Shown piece by piece: positions 42,767 through 51,648 of a stretch of DNA of 64,000 bases. The position numbers and the translations under genes were made by a program. The DNA is from Candidatus Dojkabacteria bacterium (GTDB taxonomy: Bacteria; Patescibacteria; Dojkabacteria; SC72; JAFGCJ01), in NCBI GenBank assembly GCA_016932785.1, contig JAFGCJ010000004.1, positions 9,452-73,451 on the forward strand, in the 5' to 3' direction. Numbering within the stretch: position 1 is the first letter of the stretch; each line of letters begins with the position of its first letter. The notes under the pieces are model-generated. The model was not told the DNA's origin. It saw only the letters and a program-made list of their open reading frames with translations, and did not search any database.

Positions 42767-44392
42767 ATGGATATTCGAAAAAGTAGCTCTAGGATTGTGG
42801 TGATGGTATTCTGGATTTTTCTGGCTATTGCGGGGATTGTTATCACTGTTGCTGCGGTTACTAAGCAAGTTCTGGATACTAGAGGAAAGGCCGAGACTAC
42901 AATATCAACTATTGAGCCATGGAACTTTGTGGTAATAGGTGATACCCAGGCGGCAAAAGAATATATCTATTACGATACTTATTTCTCCAAGATTTTTGAG
43001 GCAAATCCTGAGATTCTTTTTCATGTTGGGGACTTCGACTGGAGTCTTCCTACAGAAAATCCTTTAAAAGGGATACTGAGTGTTCAGTACCGTCGATTTG
43101 ATGATTCTGATCCGGATAATGACTATCCTGTTGAGATTCATGTGGCTCCTGGTAATCATGATGACGGTTGTGGAAGCACTCTCTATCCACACTACATAAA
43201 TGGAATATGCTATGGAAAGCATACCACGGATGCTGCAGGTAAATGTGAGCACTTGAGCTGGAGTAATCATCTGCCCTTCAATACAGAGGTCCAGAATGTA
43301 CAGGGATACTGTGATTTTGATAGCCAGGATCACCAGTATGTTTTTGAAAGAGGTGGTATCAGATTTATTATGCTTGAGAGACCATTCATCGATGGAGCTG
43401 AGGCTAAGAGAGCATGGTTTGAGGAACAGGTTTGCAAGAAGAATTCTGCCAGCATTTCAATTGCTTTTTTACATGAGAATGATTTCCATAACCTTAAGCT
43501 TCTTCTTGACGGTCTTCCGTGTGGTACTAATCATAATCTGAAGGCAGTTTTTATGGGGCATGGCCATAATTTTGAGTATGAGGAGTATAAAGGTGTCCAT
43601 ATGCTTGAAGTTTCAGGAATGGTGTATTGCAGCAGGAGGGAAGAGGGGACGGAATGTGAAGGCTGCGATGGATGCGATTTTATTAATGTTATGGTCAATA
43701 GCGATAAGATTTCTGTTGTGCGAACCCAATATGATCTTGGTAGTATAGACTATGAGAAAGAAATTTTCTCTGTAACTGGAAGCTTCTCTGAGTATAACCA
43801 TCCGGGATATGCTCAAGACGATTCCTCTGATGGTGATTCTGCGGCTGAGAAAAAAACATATTTATATGGACTTTCTTCTGGAATTCATCTGGTTTCTTTC
43901 CCGTTTGAGGCTGAAGACAGTAAAGTGTCGAAGCTGGCGTCGGTAATCTTTGATAGTCTCTCGACGAATAAGGACATTACAATTTCTTCTTTCGAGAGTG
44001 GGAGATGGGTTTCATATCGTGTTAAGAATGGTGAGGTTTACTCTGAGAAAGATTTTGATATTGAGCCTGGGAAGGGTTATCTTGTACGTCTGAATGAGAA
44101 GGTTGATTTTAAATTGGAAGGTCGAGAGTTGAGTAGTTCTTCATATGTAGATCTAAATGAAGGTTGGAATCTGGTAGGCTTTTGGGGTGATGGTTACAAT
44201 TCAAAGAAAGTCCTTAGCAGATTGGAAGAGTTAGGGGTGGAATCGAAGATGGTTAGTACTTTTCAGGAAGGGCGATATAGGACTTTCATAGTCGATGGAG
44301 GTAATGAATATGGGGAAGTATTTGTAATAGAAGGGAGTAAAGGTTATTTCGTGAATGTTGATAAGTCAGCAAAAGTGAAGTGGGATTGGTAA
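42767..44392 (+). CDS. Membrane-anchored calcineurin-like metallophosphoesterase with surface C-terminal domain
   Basis: This protein has 541 residues. A signal-anchor (about 10-32) precedes the phosphoesterase domain with all metal motifs: GDTQ (about 57), GDFDW (about 85), GNHDD (about 126), FLHEND and GHGHN. Cys pairs near 290 (CEGCDGC) may bind metal or form disulphides. The C-terminal part (about 365-541) is a duplicated domain with WVSYRVKNGEVYSEKDFDIE and LNEGWNLVGFWGD, shared with the 1208-residue protein. TATATT (42753-42758) ends 8 nt before the ATG. The substrate is unknown. Confidence 0.85.
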   Translation: MDIRKSSSRIVVMVFWIFLAIAGIVITVAAVTKQVLDTRGKAETTISTIEPWNFVVIGDTQAAKEYIYYDTYFSKIFEANPEILFHVGDFDWSLPTENPLKGILSVQYRRFDDSDPDNDYPVEIHVAPGNHDDGCGSTLYPHYINGICYGKHTTDAAGKCEHLSWSNHLPFNTEVQNVQGYCDFDSQDHQYVFERGGIRFIMLERPFIDGAEAKRAWFEEQVCKKNSASISIAFLHENDFHNLKLLLDGLPCGTNHNLKAVFMGHGHNFEYEEYKGVHMLEVSGMVYCSRREEGTECEGCDGCDFINVMVNSDKISVVRTQYDLGSIDYEKEIFSVTGSFSEYNHPGYAQDDSSDGDSAAEKKTYLYGLSSGIHLVSFPFEAEDSKVSKLASVIFDSLSTNKDITISSFESGRWVSYRVKNGEVYSEKDFDIEPGKGYLVRLNEKVDFKLEGRELSSSSYVDLNEGWNLVGFWGDGYNSKKVLSRLEELGVESKMVSTFQEGRYRTFIVDGGNEYGEVFVIEGSKGYFVNVDKSAKVKWDW

Positions 44393-44439
44393 GAGGCTAG
44401 GACAATTTCGTTTTTCATTGTGAATTCTGTAGAGCCTAC

Positions 44440-44485
44440 TTGACAAGACTAGGTAGTGTGTATTACTATGTACTAAATAAACTTG
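44440..44485 (+). promoter_or_regulatory. padR promoter with overlapping dyad
   Basis: TTGACA (44440-44445), 18 nt, TACTAT (44464-44469) is a strong promoter. An imperfect dyad TAGTGTGTA / TATGTACTA (about 44454-44475) covers the -10, as expected for autorepression by PadR. The ATG follows GGAGGAGGAG. Confidence 0.65.
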
Positions 44486-44498
44486 GCAGGAGGAGGAG

Positions 44499-44816
44499 AT
44501 GTCATCTGAAACTCAGTTCAAAAAGGGAACGCTTGAGCTTTGTGTTTTGGCTCTAATTAATAAGAAGAAACGTTACGGTTATGACCTCGTTTGTTCACTC
44601 AGAGATTCGGGTCTTCTTGTAGCTGAGGGGACTCTTTATCCCATTCTATCAAGGTTGGGTAAGGAAGGTCTTGTAGAACATAGTTGGGTTGAGTCGAATC
44701 AAGGTCCGCCTCGTAAGTATTATGAAATTACTCCATCGGGTAGAAGACTATTGGAGAAAGAAAAGAAGGAATGGAGGAAGATTTCGAAAGGTGTGAATAA
44801 GATTGTTAATTCTTAA
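44499..44816 (+). CDS. PadR-family transcriptional regulator
   Basis: This is a 105-residue winged-helix regulator: FKKGTLELCVLALINKKKRY is the first helix pair, GTLYPILSRLGKEGLV the recognition helix region, and PRKYYEITPSGRRLLEKEKKEW the wing and dimer helix. It overlaps a weak upstream start of the next gene and is surely co-transcribed with it. PadR-HAAS pairs are common in envelope-stress modules of Gram-positive bacteria. Confidence 0.92.
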   Translation: MSSETQFKKGTLELCVLALINKKKRYGYDLVCSLRDSGLLVAEGTLYPILSRLGKEGLVEHSWVESNQGPPRKYYEITPSGRRLLEKEKKEWRKISKGVNKIVNS

Positions 44817-44850
44817 CAAAAATTTTTTAAATTATTATCGATTGAAAATA

Positions 44851-46791
44851 ATGGCAAAATCAAAGAAAGATTCTTCAAAAAAATCACAAAAGAAGTCTAA
44901 GACGGATCTGAAAGAAAGTCTTGACAGGTTTTTTTCAAATTTGGGAGGGAAAAAGTATAACCTTAAATCTTCTTTCGATTTTACTTCGAGTGCAGAGGAA
45001 ACCCTCAATGAGTACTTTAAGTCTCTTGAAATTCTCAAGGATCGTGTTACGTCCAGTGAGTATGAGGAGATTGAGTCAAGTCTCAGAGAACATTTTTATG
45101 TTGTTCTTAGTGAGAAAGTTGCTGATTCTGAGAGAGTGACCAAAAACACAGTCGATGAAATAATTGAGCACTTGGGGGATCCTGAGGATATGGCCGAGTA
45201 CTATGGGGGTGAGAAGAAGGTCAAGATGAGACGTGTGAATGTTTGGAAGAAGGTTCTTTGGGTGATGTGGCTCATGGTCAAATGGTTTGTTTTATTTATC
45301 TTGTTTGTCGGGGTATATTTTCCTCTCGTAATAAGTGCTTTTTCAGTAGCGCTTTCTGGGATTGCAGTTCTTATGTTCTGGTGGGTTGATCCTGTAAGCT
45401 TTTGGGATGAGAGGGTTGTCGTTACAAGTACTCTTGGCTGGCTAACTCCGTTTCTTGCAATGGGACTTGTTTTCATGGGAACGGGGGTTGGTCTGTTGCT
45501 TATTAATATCATAACGAAGATTCACTGGAAAAAAGCTGTAGTGAAGGGCCTTTTCATTATTGCCTCATTGTTTTTTGGGGTCGTATTTACTTTGGGCCCT
45601 GTGGTTGCTTTTTTTGCAATGAATAGAGCTGAGGTAAGTGATGAAGAGAATTGGACGGTAGATGTTGAAGGTGATGAAAAGCTAGTTATCTCGGAAATAT
45701 TTGGAAGTATTGAAGTAGTAGGTGACAAAGACTTGGAGGGACAAATTGAGGTGAATGTCGAGAGATATTCAGCTGGAAGGTCGAATAAGGATGCTGAGAC
45801 TAATCTTGAGGATCTTGAATTTTCTGTCTTGAAGAAGGATGGGGAGATACTTGTAACAAGTTCTAAACGATATTCCATGAAGGAAATGTTCCACTTTGAA
45901 AAAATTGTTGCAACTTTGAGGGTTCCAGCCGATATGGAGGTCGTCTTTGATGATGATATTGATAGAACTGAATACATAGGGCTGGTTACGCTGTATCACA
46001 ATTCTCCAGTGGTGACCCTTAAGAGTTTGAGCTCTGATCTGAACATCGAGGTTCCATCTATTCGGCTAAGGCTTGAAGACATAGATAACCATAAAGTTCA
46101 GATCAAGCATAGCTATGGTAGTACAGATTTCAAGGATGTTAAAACAGACAGCATTGTATTTGAGAGTAATGCCGGCTCACTTGATATGCAGAATATTGAT
46201 GTAAATGGAGACTTGGAAATCAAAGATAGATTTGGGTCCGTGGATATGGAGGAAATTGAGGCTGATAATTGTTTACTTGATTTAAACTCCGGAAGTATAG
46301 ATATGGAGAATATGTCCTGTGATGTAAAGATTGACTCGCAGTATGGATCTGTTGATATTGTAGATCTCAATGGTGATGCACAAATTGATGCGAGGAGTGG
46401 GAGTGTTGATCTGGAATCTATTCTTGGAAATGCCAGTGTCGTAGCAAGGTACGGATCTGTAGATGTTAATGGTATGAATGGAGATCTTGTTATAAATGCG
46501 TCAAGTGGGTCAGTAGATGTTTATGATCTTATTGGGACTGTTGATATCAGATCAAGATATGGAAGTGTTGATATCGAATTTAAGGAGGTAAGAGCTGGAA
46601 GTGAGAATATGATCGAGTGCAATTCCGGTTCCATTGATCTTGCCATTCCTCGGGGTTCTCATCCGGACATTCGAGTGTCTGCGGACCGTGGTAGTGTAGA
46701 CAACGAATTTTCGGGACGAGAAACAGATGATGAAAGCCCGGTGTTTACCATTGAGGCCGAATATGGAAGTGTTGATATAGTTGCAATTTAG
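44851..46791 (+). CDS. HAAS-domain membrane protein with alternating GSVD beta-repeats
   Basis: The natural start MAKSKKDSSKKSQ is at 44851 (646 residues). After a basic Ser/Lys N-terminus, a HAAS (DUF1700-like) domain spans about 50-115 (LREHFYVVLSEKVADSERVT, LGDPEDMAEYYGG). Three hydrophobic helices follow (about 135-265). The extracytoplasmic part is a DUF4097-like beta-solenoid: about ten units of 18-20 residues, alternately centred on YGSVD and SGSVD/SGSID. The regularity implies a right-handed beta-helix or adhesin-like stack. It pairs with PadR in one operon; I infer a sensor or cell-surface role. Confidence 0.85.
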   Translation: MAKSKKDSSKKSQKKSKTDLKESLDRFFSNLGGKKYNLKSSFDFTSSAEETLNEYFKSLEILKDRVTSSEYEEIESSLREHFYVVLSEKVADSERVTKNTVDEIIEHLGDPEDMAEYYGGEKKVKMRRVNVWKKVLWVMWLMVKWFVLFILFVGVYFPLVISAFSVALSGIAVLMFWWVDPVSFWDERVVVTSTLGWLTPFLAMGLVFMGTGVGLLLINIITKIHWKKAVVKGLFIIASLFFGVVFTLGPVVAFFAMNRAEVSDEENWTVDVEGDEKLVISEIFGSIEVVGDKDLEGQIEVNVERYSAGRSNKDAETNLEDLEFSVLKKDGEILVTSSKRYSMKEMFHFEKIVATLRVPADMEVVFDDDIDRTEYIGLVTLYHNSPVVTLKSLSSDLNIEVPSIRLRLEDIDNHKVQIKHSYGSTDFKDVKTDSIVFESNAGSLDMQNIDVNGDLEIKDRFGSVDMEEIEADNCLLDLNSGSIDMENMSCDVKIDSQYGSVDIVDLNGDAQIDARSGSVDLESILGNASVVARYGSVDVNGMNGDLVINASSGSVDVYDLIGTVDIRSRYGSVDIEFKEVRAGSENMIECNSGSIDLAIPRGSHPDIRVSADRGSVDNEFSGRETDDESPVFTIEAEYGSVDIVAI

Positions 46792-46856
46792 GCATAAGCA
46801 GCATATAGAGTACTTTCATTAGGATTTTGCGGCCTTTGTCATGTATAATGACTTCC

Positions 46857-48212
46857 ATGGAGATATATGATTCGCTAAAACGGAGTAAAGTACAATTTGA
46901 ACCCATTAAAGAAGGGCACGTAGGGATGTATGTCTGTGGTCCGACTGTTTATGGTCCTAGTCATCTTGGGCATGCCAGTACCTATATTGCCTTTGATATT
47001 ATCCGGCGCGCTTTTGAATACCTTGGCTACAAGGTCAAGTTGGTTGTCAATATCACTGATGTTCATGACGATATGATAAAACAAGCAAATAAGGAAGGTA
47101 TCACGATATTTGAACTAGCAGATAAAAATATTAAACAGTACATGGAAGATTTAGCTGAGCTGAATATTCTTCCCGCAGATGTCTTTCCGAGAGTGACAGA
47201 GCATATTAAGGAGATAATTCAGATGGTCGAAAAACTTGTTGAAAATGGATACGCATATGAAACTGACGACGGTGTTTATTTCAATGTTGCGAAGTTTGAG
47301 GGTTATGGAAAACTATCTGGAATCAAGCTCGAAGAGGGGGAAACAGGAAAACGCGTAGAAACGGACAAATACGATAAAGAAGGTGTTGCGGATTTTGCAC
47401 TATGGAAAAAGGCAAAACCTGGTGAACCGACGTGGCCTAGTCCTTGGGGAGAGGGTCGGCCCGGATGGCACATAGAATGTTCTGTTATGTCCAGTAAGTA
47501 TCTAGGGATGCCGTTTGATATTCATGGGGGCGCATTGGATCTTCGGTTCCCGCATCATGAGAATGAGATTGCTCAATCTGAAGCTGCAACAGGTAAGGAA
47601 TTTGTGAAATACTGGATGCACGCTGGTATTCTCAAAGTTGACGGACAAAAGATGTCAAAATCTCTGGGAAATTTCATTAACATTCCAGAGATTCTTGAAA
47701 AGTATGATCCAATGGTATTGAGATATTGGAGGGCAACTGTTCACTATAGAAGCGAGATCAACTATCAAGAGTCCACTATAGAGGCAGCGAAGGCTGCCTT
47801 GGGGAAACTTAGGGGTTATGTAGCTGGGTGGAGGGCTGCTGGAGGGGTGGGTAAGGTTGATTCGAAGTTTAGAAGTGAGTTTGTTAAGGCTCTGGAAGAT
47901 GATTTTGGTCTTCCTGAGGCGGTGGCTGTTCTTTGGAAGGTTGTGAAATCGGGTAAAATGTCTGATGCTGATAAGTTAGCTACGGTACTGGATTTTGATA
48001 GAGTGCTAGGGCTTGGTCTTGCTGAGTTTAAGGGTGATGAGAAACAAGTAACAAAGGATACGAAGTTGAAGATTGATAAGCTTGTTAAGGAGCGTGATTT
48101 GGCAAGAAAGGACAAAGACTGGAATAGAGCTGATGAGATACGTGGTGAGCTCGATAAGATGGGAGTTATCATTGAAGATACTGACGATGGGTCGGTATGG
48201 TCACTCAAATAA
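46857..48212 (+). CDS. cysS: Cysteine-tRNA ligase
   Basis: This is a class I synthetase of 451 residues. MYVCGPTVYGPSHLGHA holds the first zinc Cys and the HIGH-equivalent HLGH. WHIECSVMSSKYLG and HHENEIAQSEA are the other zinc and cysteine-binding motifs, and KMSKS is the signature loop. The family start MEIYDSL is ATG 46857. TATAAT (46844-46849) ends 7 nt upstream, so the message is likely leaderless; the longer frame from 46827 crosses the promoter. Confidence 0.96.
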   Translation: MEIYDSLKRSKVQFEPIKEGHVGMYVCGPTVYGPSHLGHASTYIAFDIIRRAFEYLGYKVKLVVNITDVHDDMIKQANKEGITIFELADKNIKQYMEDLAELNILPADVFPRVTEHIKEIIQMVEKLVENGYAYETDDGVYFNVAKFEGYGKLSGIKLEEGETGKRVETDKYDKEGVADFALWKKAKPGEPTWPSPWGEGRPGWHIECSVMSSKYLGMPFDIHGGALDLRFPHHENEIAQSEAATGKEFVKYWMHAGILKVDGQKMSKSLGNFINIPEILEKYDPMVLRYWRATVHYRSEINYQESTIEAAKAALGKLRGYVAGWRAAGGVGKVDSKFRSEFVKALEDDFGLPEAVAVLWKVVKSGKMSDADKLATVLDFDRVLGLGLAEFKGDEKQVTKDTKLKIDKLVKERDLARKDKDWNRADEIRGELDKMGVIIEDTDDGSVWSLK

Positions 48213-48331
48213 TTCCATTTAGTGGGGTAGAAAGAATCCGAGAATTTCGTAAGTATGACTTTGCGTATTATTTCAATGTTTGATATATAATCCTGAATAG
48301 GCTTTTTGTTAAATTTAGCAGATATAAATCA

Positions 48332-48964
48332 ATGGAAGATAAAAGAGGCATTAAATCTCTTGTTATTACGCTTGTTGTATCAGGCTTACTTGGAATGATG
48401 GCTGGGATTATTCTTGGGTTTGTAATCTGTAACTGGTCAAGGAACTCAGAGGAATCTGGGGAAAAGACAGAGGTTACCCGGACTACAGTGCTGGAAAAGC
48501 TTCAGGATCAGGCATTTCTTGTAACCAGGACCGTAATTGCCGATCAGGATGTAGAGATCAATGTTGATCAGGGTTCTGCTTGGTCAAATTTCTGGTGGGG
48601 ACATGAGATTGTCGCTGCTTCAAAGATGCAGGTAGATATAGGGGTCGATCTTTTAGAGGTAGAAAAAGATGATATATCGGTAGATGAATCTAAAAAGGAA
48701 ATAAAGATAGATCTTCCTAATGCAGAAATCTACAATACTAGTGTAGCAAGCAAAATTGAGATTGAGACAAAAAGCGGTGTTTTAAAAAAGATACTGGATA
48801 ACGATAAGGAGGAGGATTTCAACCTGGCGCTTGATTCCTTATCTCAGGCAGCTGAGGATAGCGTGAGTGGAGACGTTAAACTAATGAATGATGCCGAGGA
48901 TGCAGCTGTTAAGATTCTTCAGGCTATCTTTAAAGACACAGGTTATAAGGTAGTTGCAAAGTAG
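48332..48964 (+). CDS. DUF4230-family membrane protein
   Basis: The 210 residues have one N-terminal helix (about 9-31, LVITLVVSGLLGMMAGIILG) and an extracytoplasmic part: LQDQAFLVTRTVIADQDVEI, VDIGVDLLEVEKDDISVDES and IKIDLPNAEIYNTSV, the pattern of DUF4230. The function is unknown. TATAAT at 48286-48291 gives a leader of about 35 nt. Confidence 0.8.
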   Translation: MEDKRGIKSLVITLVVSGLLGMMAGIILGFVICNWSRNSEESGEKTEVTRTTVLEKLQDQAFLVTRTVIADQDVEINVDQGSAWSNFWWGHEIVAASKMQVDIGVDLLEVEKDDISVDESKKEIKIDLPNAEIYNTSVASKIEIETKSGVLKKILDNDKEEDFNLALDSLSQAAEDSVSGDVKLMNDAEDAAVKILQAIFKDTGYKVVAK

Positions 48965-49015
48965 CTATATCTCGAGAATCTTTGTAGGGTTTCTTTTCTG
49001 TGTTATTATTAATCC

Positions 49016-49918
49016 GTGCAGATTACTAAGGTTTTCCAATCAAAAAATCTGAGTAGAGATAAGATTCTCTTGAGAGAGGCCGTTAGTGGGATGAGAGTGT
49101 CTGAACCGTCCGGGTCTATGGCATGGCAGTTGCGATCAGAGGGATTAGTTGTTTCAGCGTATGAATCGGGGAAGATTGTTATTCAAGGTAAAAACACCGA
49201 CGAAGTAGAAAAAATACTACAGAAGTTGGATGTGAGACAGGATACATCGGATGATAGTTTTACTTCTCATATCGGAGTAGATGAGGCGGGTAAGGGAGAT
49301 TACTTTGGTCCGCTTGTAGTCTCTGCTGTATTAGTTGAATCTCAGGAACTTTCTCGGGAACTGGTGAATATGGGAGTACGCGATTCTAAGAAAGTGTCGG
49401 ATTCTACCGCTATTGATCTGAGGTCGTCAATCCTTGAGACGTGCAAGTTTACTTCGACAGTCGTGATCTCTCCTAAAGAATACAATAAGAAGTACAAGAA
49501 TTATAGAAATGTAAATAAACTTCTTGCTTGGGGACATGCTCAATCAATAGAAAATATACTAGAGGACACTAAGTTGAAAGAGAGGCCTAGTAAGGTTGTT
49601 ATTGACCAGTTCGCAAAGAGTGAGTCCAGGATTCTTGATGCCTTAATGACTAATGGCAAGAAACTCGAGATAGATCAGAGACATGGTGGAGAAGAGGATA
49701 TCGCTGTAGCTGCAGCTTCAATTGTAGCCAGAGGTCGATTTCTTCTTGAGCTTGAGAAGATGAGAAGTAAATATGGTTTGAGTTTCCCAAAGGGTGCCAG
49801 TGATGTTGTTAGTTTTGGCAAGGAGTTCATTAAGAAGTATGGTATTAAGGAGCTAGATGATGTTGCCAAGATTTCTTTTAGAACTACACTAAAGATTACG
49901 TCTACTTTTGATATATGA
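49016..49918 (+). CDS. rnhC: Ribonuclease HIII
   Basis: This enzyme removes RNA from RNA-DNA hybrids. The 300 residues have an N-terminal TBP-like substrate-binding domain (about 1-85), then GVDEAGKGDYFGPLVVSAVL, the type III signature with catalytic Asp-Glu. VRDSKKV and DQFAKSE follow, and EEDIAVAAASIVARGRFL completes the site. It starts at GTG 49016. TATTAT (49004-49009) ends 6 nt before it, so even this GTG may be leaderless. It ends in TGA. Confidence 0.93.
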   Translation: MQITKVFQSKNLSRDKILLREAVSGMRVSEPSGSMAWQLRSEGLVVSAYESGKIVIQGKNTDEVEKILQKLDVRQDTSDDSFTSHIGVDEAGKGDYFGPLVVSAVLVESQELSRELVNMGVRDSKKVSDSTAIDLRSSILETCKFTSTVVISPKEYNKKYKNYRNVNKLLAWGHAQSIENILEDTKLKERPSKVVIDQFAKSESRILDALMTNGKKLEIDQRHGGEEDIAVAAASIVARGRFLLELEKMRSKYGLSFPKGASDVVSFGKEFIKKYGIKELDDVAKISFRTTLKITSTFDI

Positions 49919-50552
49919 ATCCTTGTATTTTATAGTGAGACAAGAACCACAACAAAATTGTGTGATTATTCCTGGTCTTGGAGATAACAGCCGAATTATG
50001 AGTTTGTCTTCAGCTCGATGGGAAAAAGAAGGAATAGCTTCCTATGTTCACCCTATTCAATGGTATGACAGAGATACTACTTTTGAGGAGAAACTTGATA
50101 ATCTGTTGAATCTGGTTCGTGATCTTAGTAGGTCAGGACCTGTTTCACTTGCAGGTGTAAGTGCTGGAGCCAGTACAGCACTTAATGCTTTTTTAAGAGA
50201 GCCCGATCTCATTTCCTCTTGTATTTGTATTTGTGGTCCAGTGAGGTTTGGGGATGGAAAATTATGTGAACGTGAGAGAATGAAAAAACGGAGCCCTTTG
50301 TTTGCTCAGTCCGTTGAGATGTCAGAAGAAAATATTGGCAAGCTGCATAATGGTCTTGAATCTAGAATTTTGACTATTTTCCCTAAATTTGGTGACGAGT
50401 TGATCCAGCGTCATACTGTTAAAATCAGTGGTGCAAAAAACATTGAAATACCGGTGATAGGACATAGAACAGGAGTGTTGTTCGCAATGACTTTATGGAG
50501 TAAAGAGATACTTGGTTTTATTAAGAATCATGAGCCGATTGCGGAGATTTAG
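49908..50552 (+). CDS. Alpha/beta-hydrolase-like protein
   Basis: The 214 residues contain CVIIPGLGDNSRI (oxyanion strand), the nucleophile elbow SLAGVSAGAST (Ser within GVSAG), and a late IGHRTGV that could supply the His. The substrate is unknown. It starts at TTG 49908, overlapping rnhC by 11 nt, so translation is probably coupled; a later start is possible. Confidence 0.7.
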   Translation: MIYESLYFIVRQEPQQNCVIIPGLGDNSRIMSLSSARWEKEGIASYVHPIQWYDRDTTFEEKLDNLLNLVRDLSRSGPVSLAGVSAGASTALNAFLREPDLISSCICICGPVRFGDGKLCERERMKKRSPLFAQSVEMSEENIGKLHNGLESRILTIFPKFGDELIQRHTVKISGAKNIEIPVIGHRTGVLFAMTLWSKEILGFIKNHEPIAEI

Positions 50553-50582
50553 TTGGAGCATTAAGGGTGGATGGTGTATAAT
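50553..50582 (+). promoter_or_regulatory. Promoter of the ABC ATPase gene
   Basis: TTGGAG (50553-50558), 18 nt, TATAAT (50577-50582). It gives a leader of about 20 nt before GTG 50612. Confidence 0.6.
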
Positions 50583-50611
50583 GTTCATGCTTAATTTTCT
50601 TTAGAAATAAT

Positions 50612-51595
50612 GTGGCAGAGACAATAATTTCAGTTCAGAGTCTTTCAAAATTCTTCAAACAATACAAGAAACAGCCGGGGTTGCTTGGCTCGATTAAATC
50701 GCTTTTCAAAAGAGAGTACTTCACGATCAAGGCAGTTGATAACATTTCTTTCGAGGTAGAAGAGGGTGAATTTGTTGGATTTATTGGTCCTAATGGAGCA
50801 GGGAAGACTACGACACTGAAATGTCTTTCGGGTTTGCTGTTTCCTACGGCAGGTAAGGTCAGCGTAATGGGATATACACCGTTTGATCGCAAGAAGGAGT
50901 TTTTGAAGCAGATATCTTTAGTTATGGGACAGAAAAATCAGCTTTGGTGGGATCTTCCTGCTATGGACAGTTTTCTGTTGAATAAGGAGATTTATGAGGT
51001 TTCCAAGGAGCAGTTTGACAAGGTAATTGATGAGCTAGTGGAGATGCTTGATCTAAAGGATGTTCTTAACGTTCAGGTCCGTAAATTGTCGCTTGGGCAG
51101 AGAATGAAGTGTGAGCTTGTTGCGGCATTGCTGCATTCACCGAGAGTTCTGTTCCTTGATGAACCGACAATTGGTCTTGATGTAACAATGCAGAAGCGTC
51201 TGAGAGATTTCTTCAAGGAGTTTAATGGCAAGTTCAAGACGACGGTAATTCTGACCAGTCATTATATGGACGACGTTCGTGAGCTTTGTAAGCGTGTAAT
51301 AATTATTGATAAGGGTAAGATTATTTACGATGGGGAACTGGATTCGATTGTAAAACAGTATGTCAAGGATAAATATATTACCATGAGATTTCTGAAAGAG
51401 ATTGATAAGGTTGACGTCACCAAGTTTGGTAAACTAGTGAAATTTGAAGGTGATGTTGCTACAATTTCCGTTGCGAGGGAGGACGTTCCGAATGTTTCGG
51501 CGAAAATGCTTGAGGAATTGCCAGTAGATGATGTTGATATCAAAGAAATGGATTTGGATGATGTTGTAAGGGAGATATTTGAAAAGAACAGGTAA
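50612..51595 (+). CDS. ABC transporter ATP-binding protein (COG4586-like)
   Basis: The 327 residues carry GPNGAGKTTTLKC (Walker A), the Q-loop in GQKNQLWWDLPA, LSLGQRMKCELVAALL (signature), VLFLDEPTIGLD (Walker B) and the H-loop TSHYMDD. The long N-terminal insertion (KQYKKQPGLLGSIKSLFKRE) is typical of the ATPases that work with the COG4587/COG3694 permease pair, found here at 5300-6944. It is normally next to those genes; here it is 44 kb away, alone with its own promoter. Confidence 0.92.
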   Translation: MAETIISVQSLSKFFKQYKKQPGLLGSIKSLFKREYFTIKAVDNISFEVEEGEFVGFIGPNGAGKTTTLKCLSGLLFPTAGKVSVMGYTPFDRKKEFLKQISLVMGQKNQLWWDLPAMDSFLLNKEIYEVSKEQFDKVIDELVEMLDLKDVLNVQVRKLSLGQRMKCELVAALLHSPRVLFLDEPTIGLDVTMQKRLRDFFKEFNGKFKTTVILTSHYMDDVRELCKRVIIIDKGKIIYDGELDSIVKQYVKDKYITMRFLKEIDKVDVTKFGKLVKFEGDVATISVAREDVPNVSAKMLEELPVDDVDIKEMDLDDVVREIFEKNR

Positions 51596-51648
51596 ATCTC
51601 CTCTCTTTAGCTGGTAACATAATCCCTTTTTAACAGAAATTTCATCTT

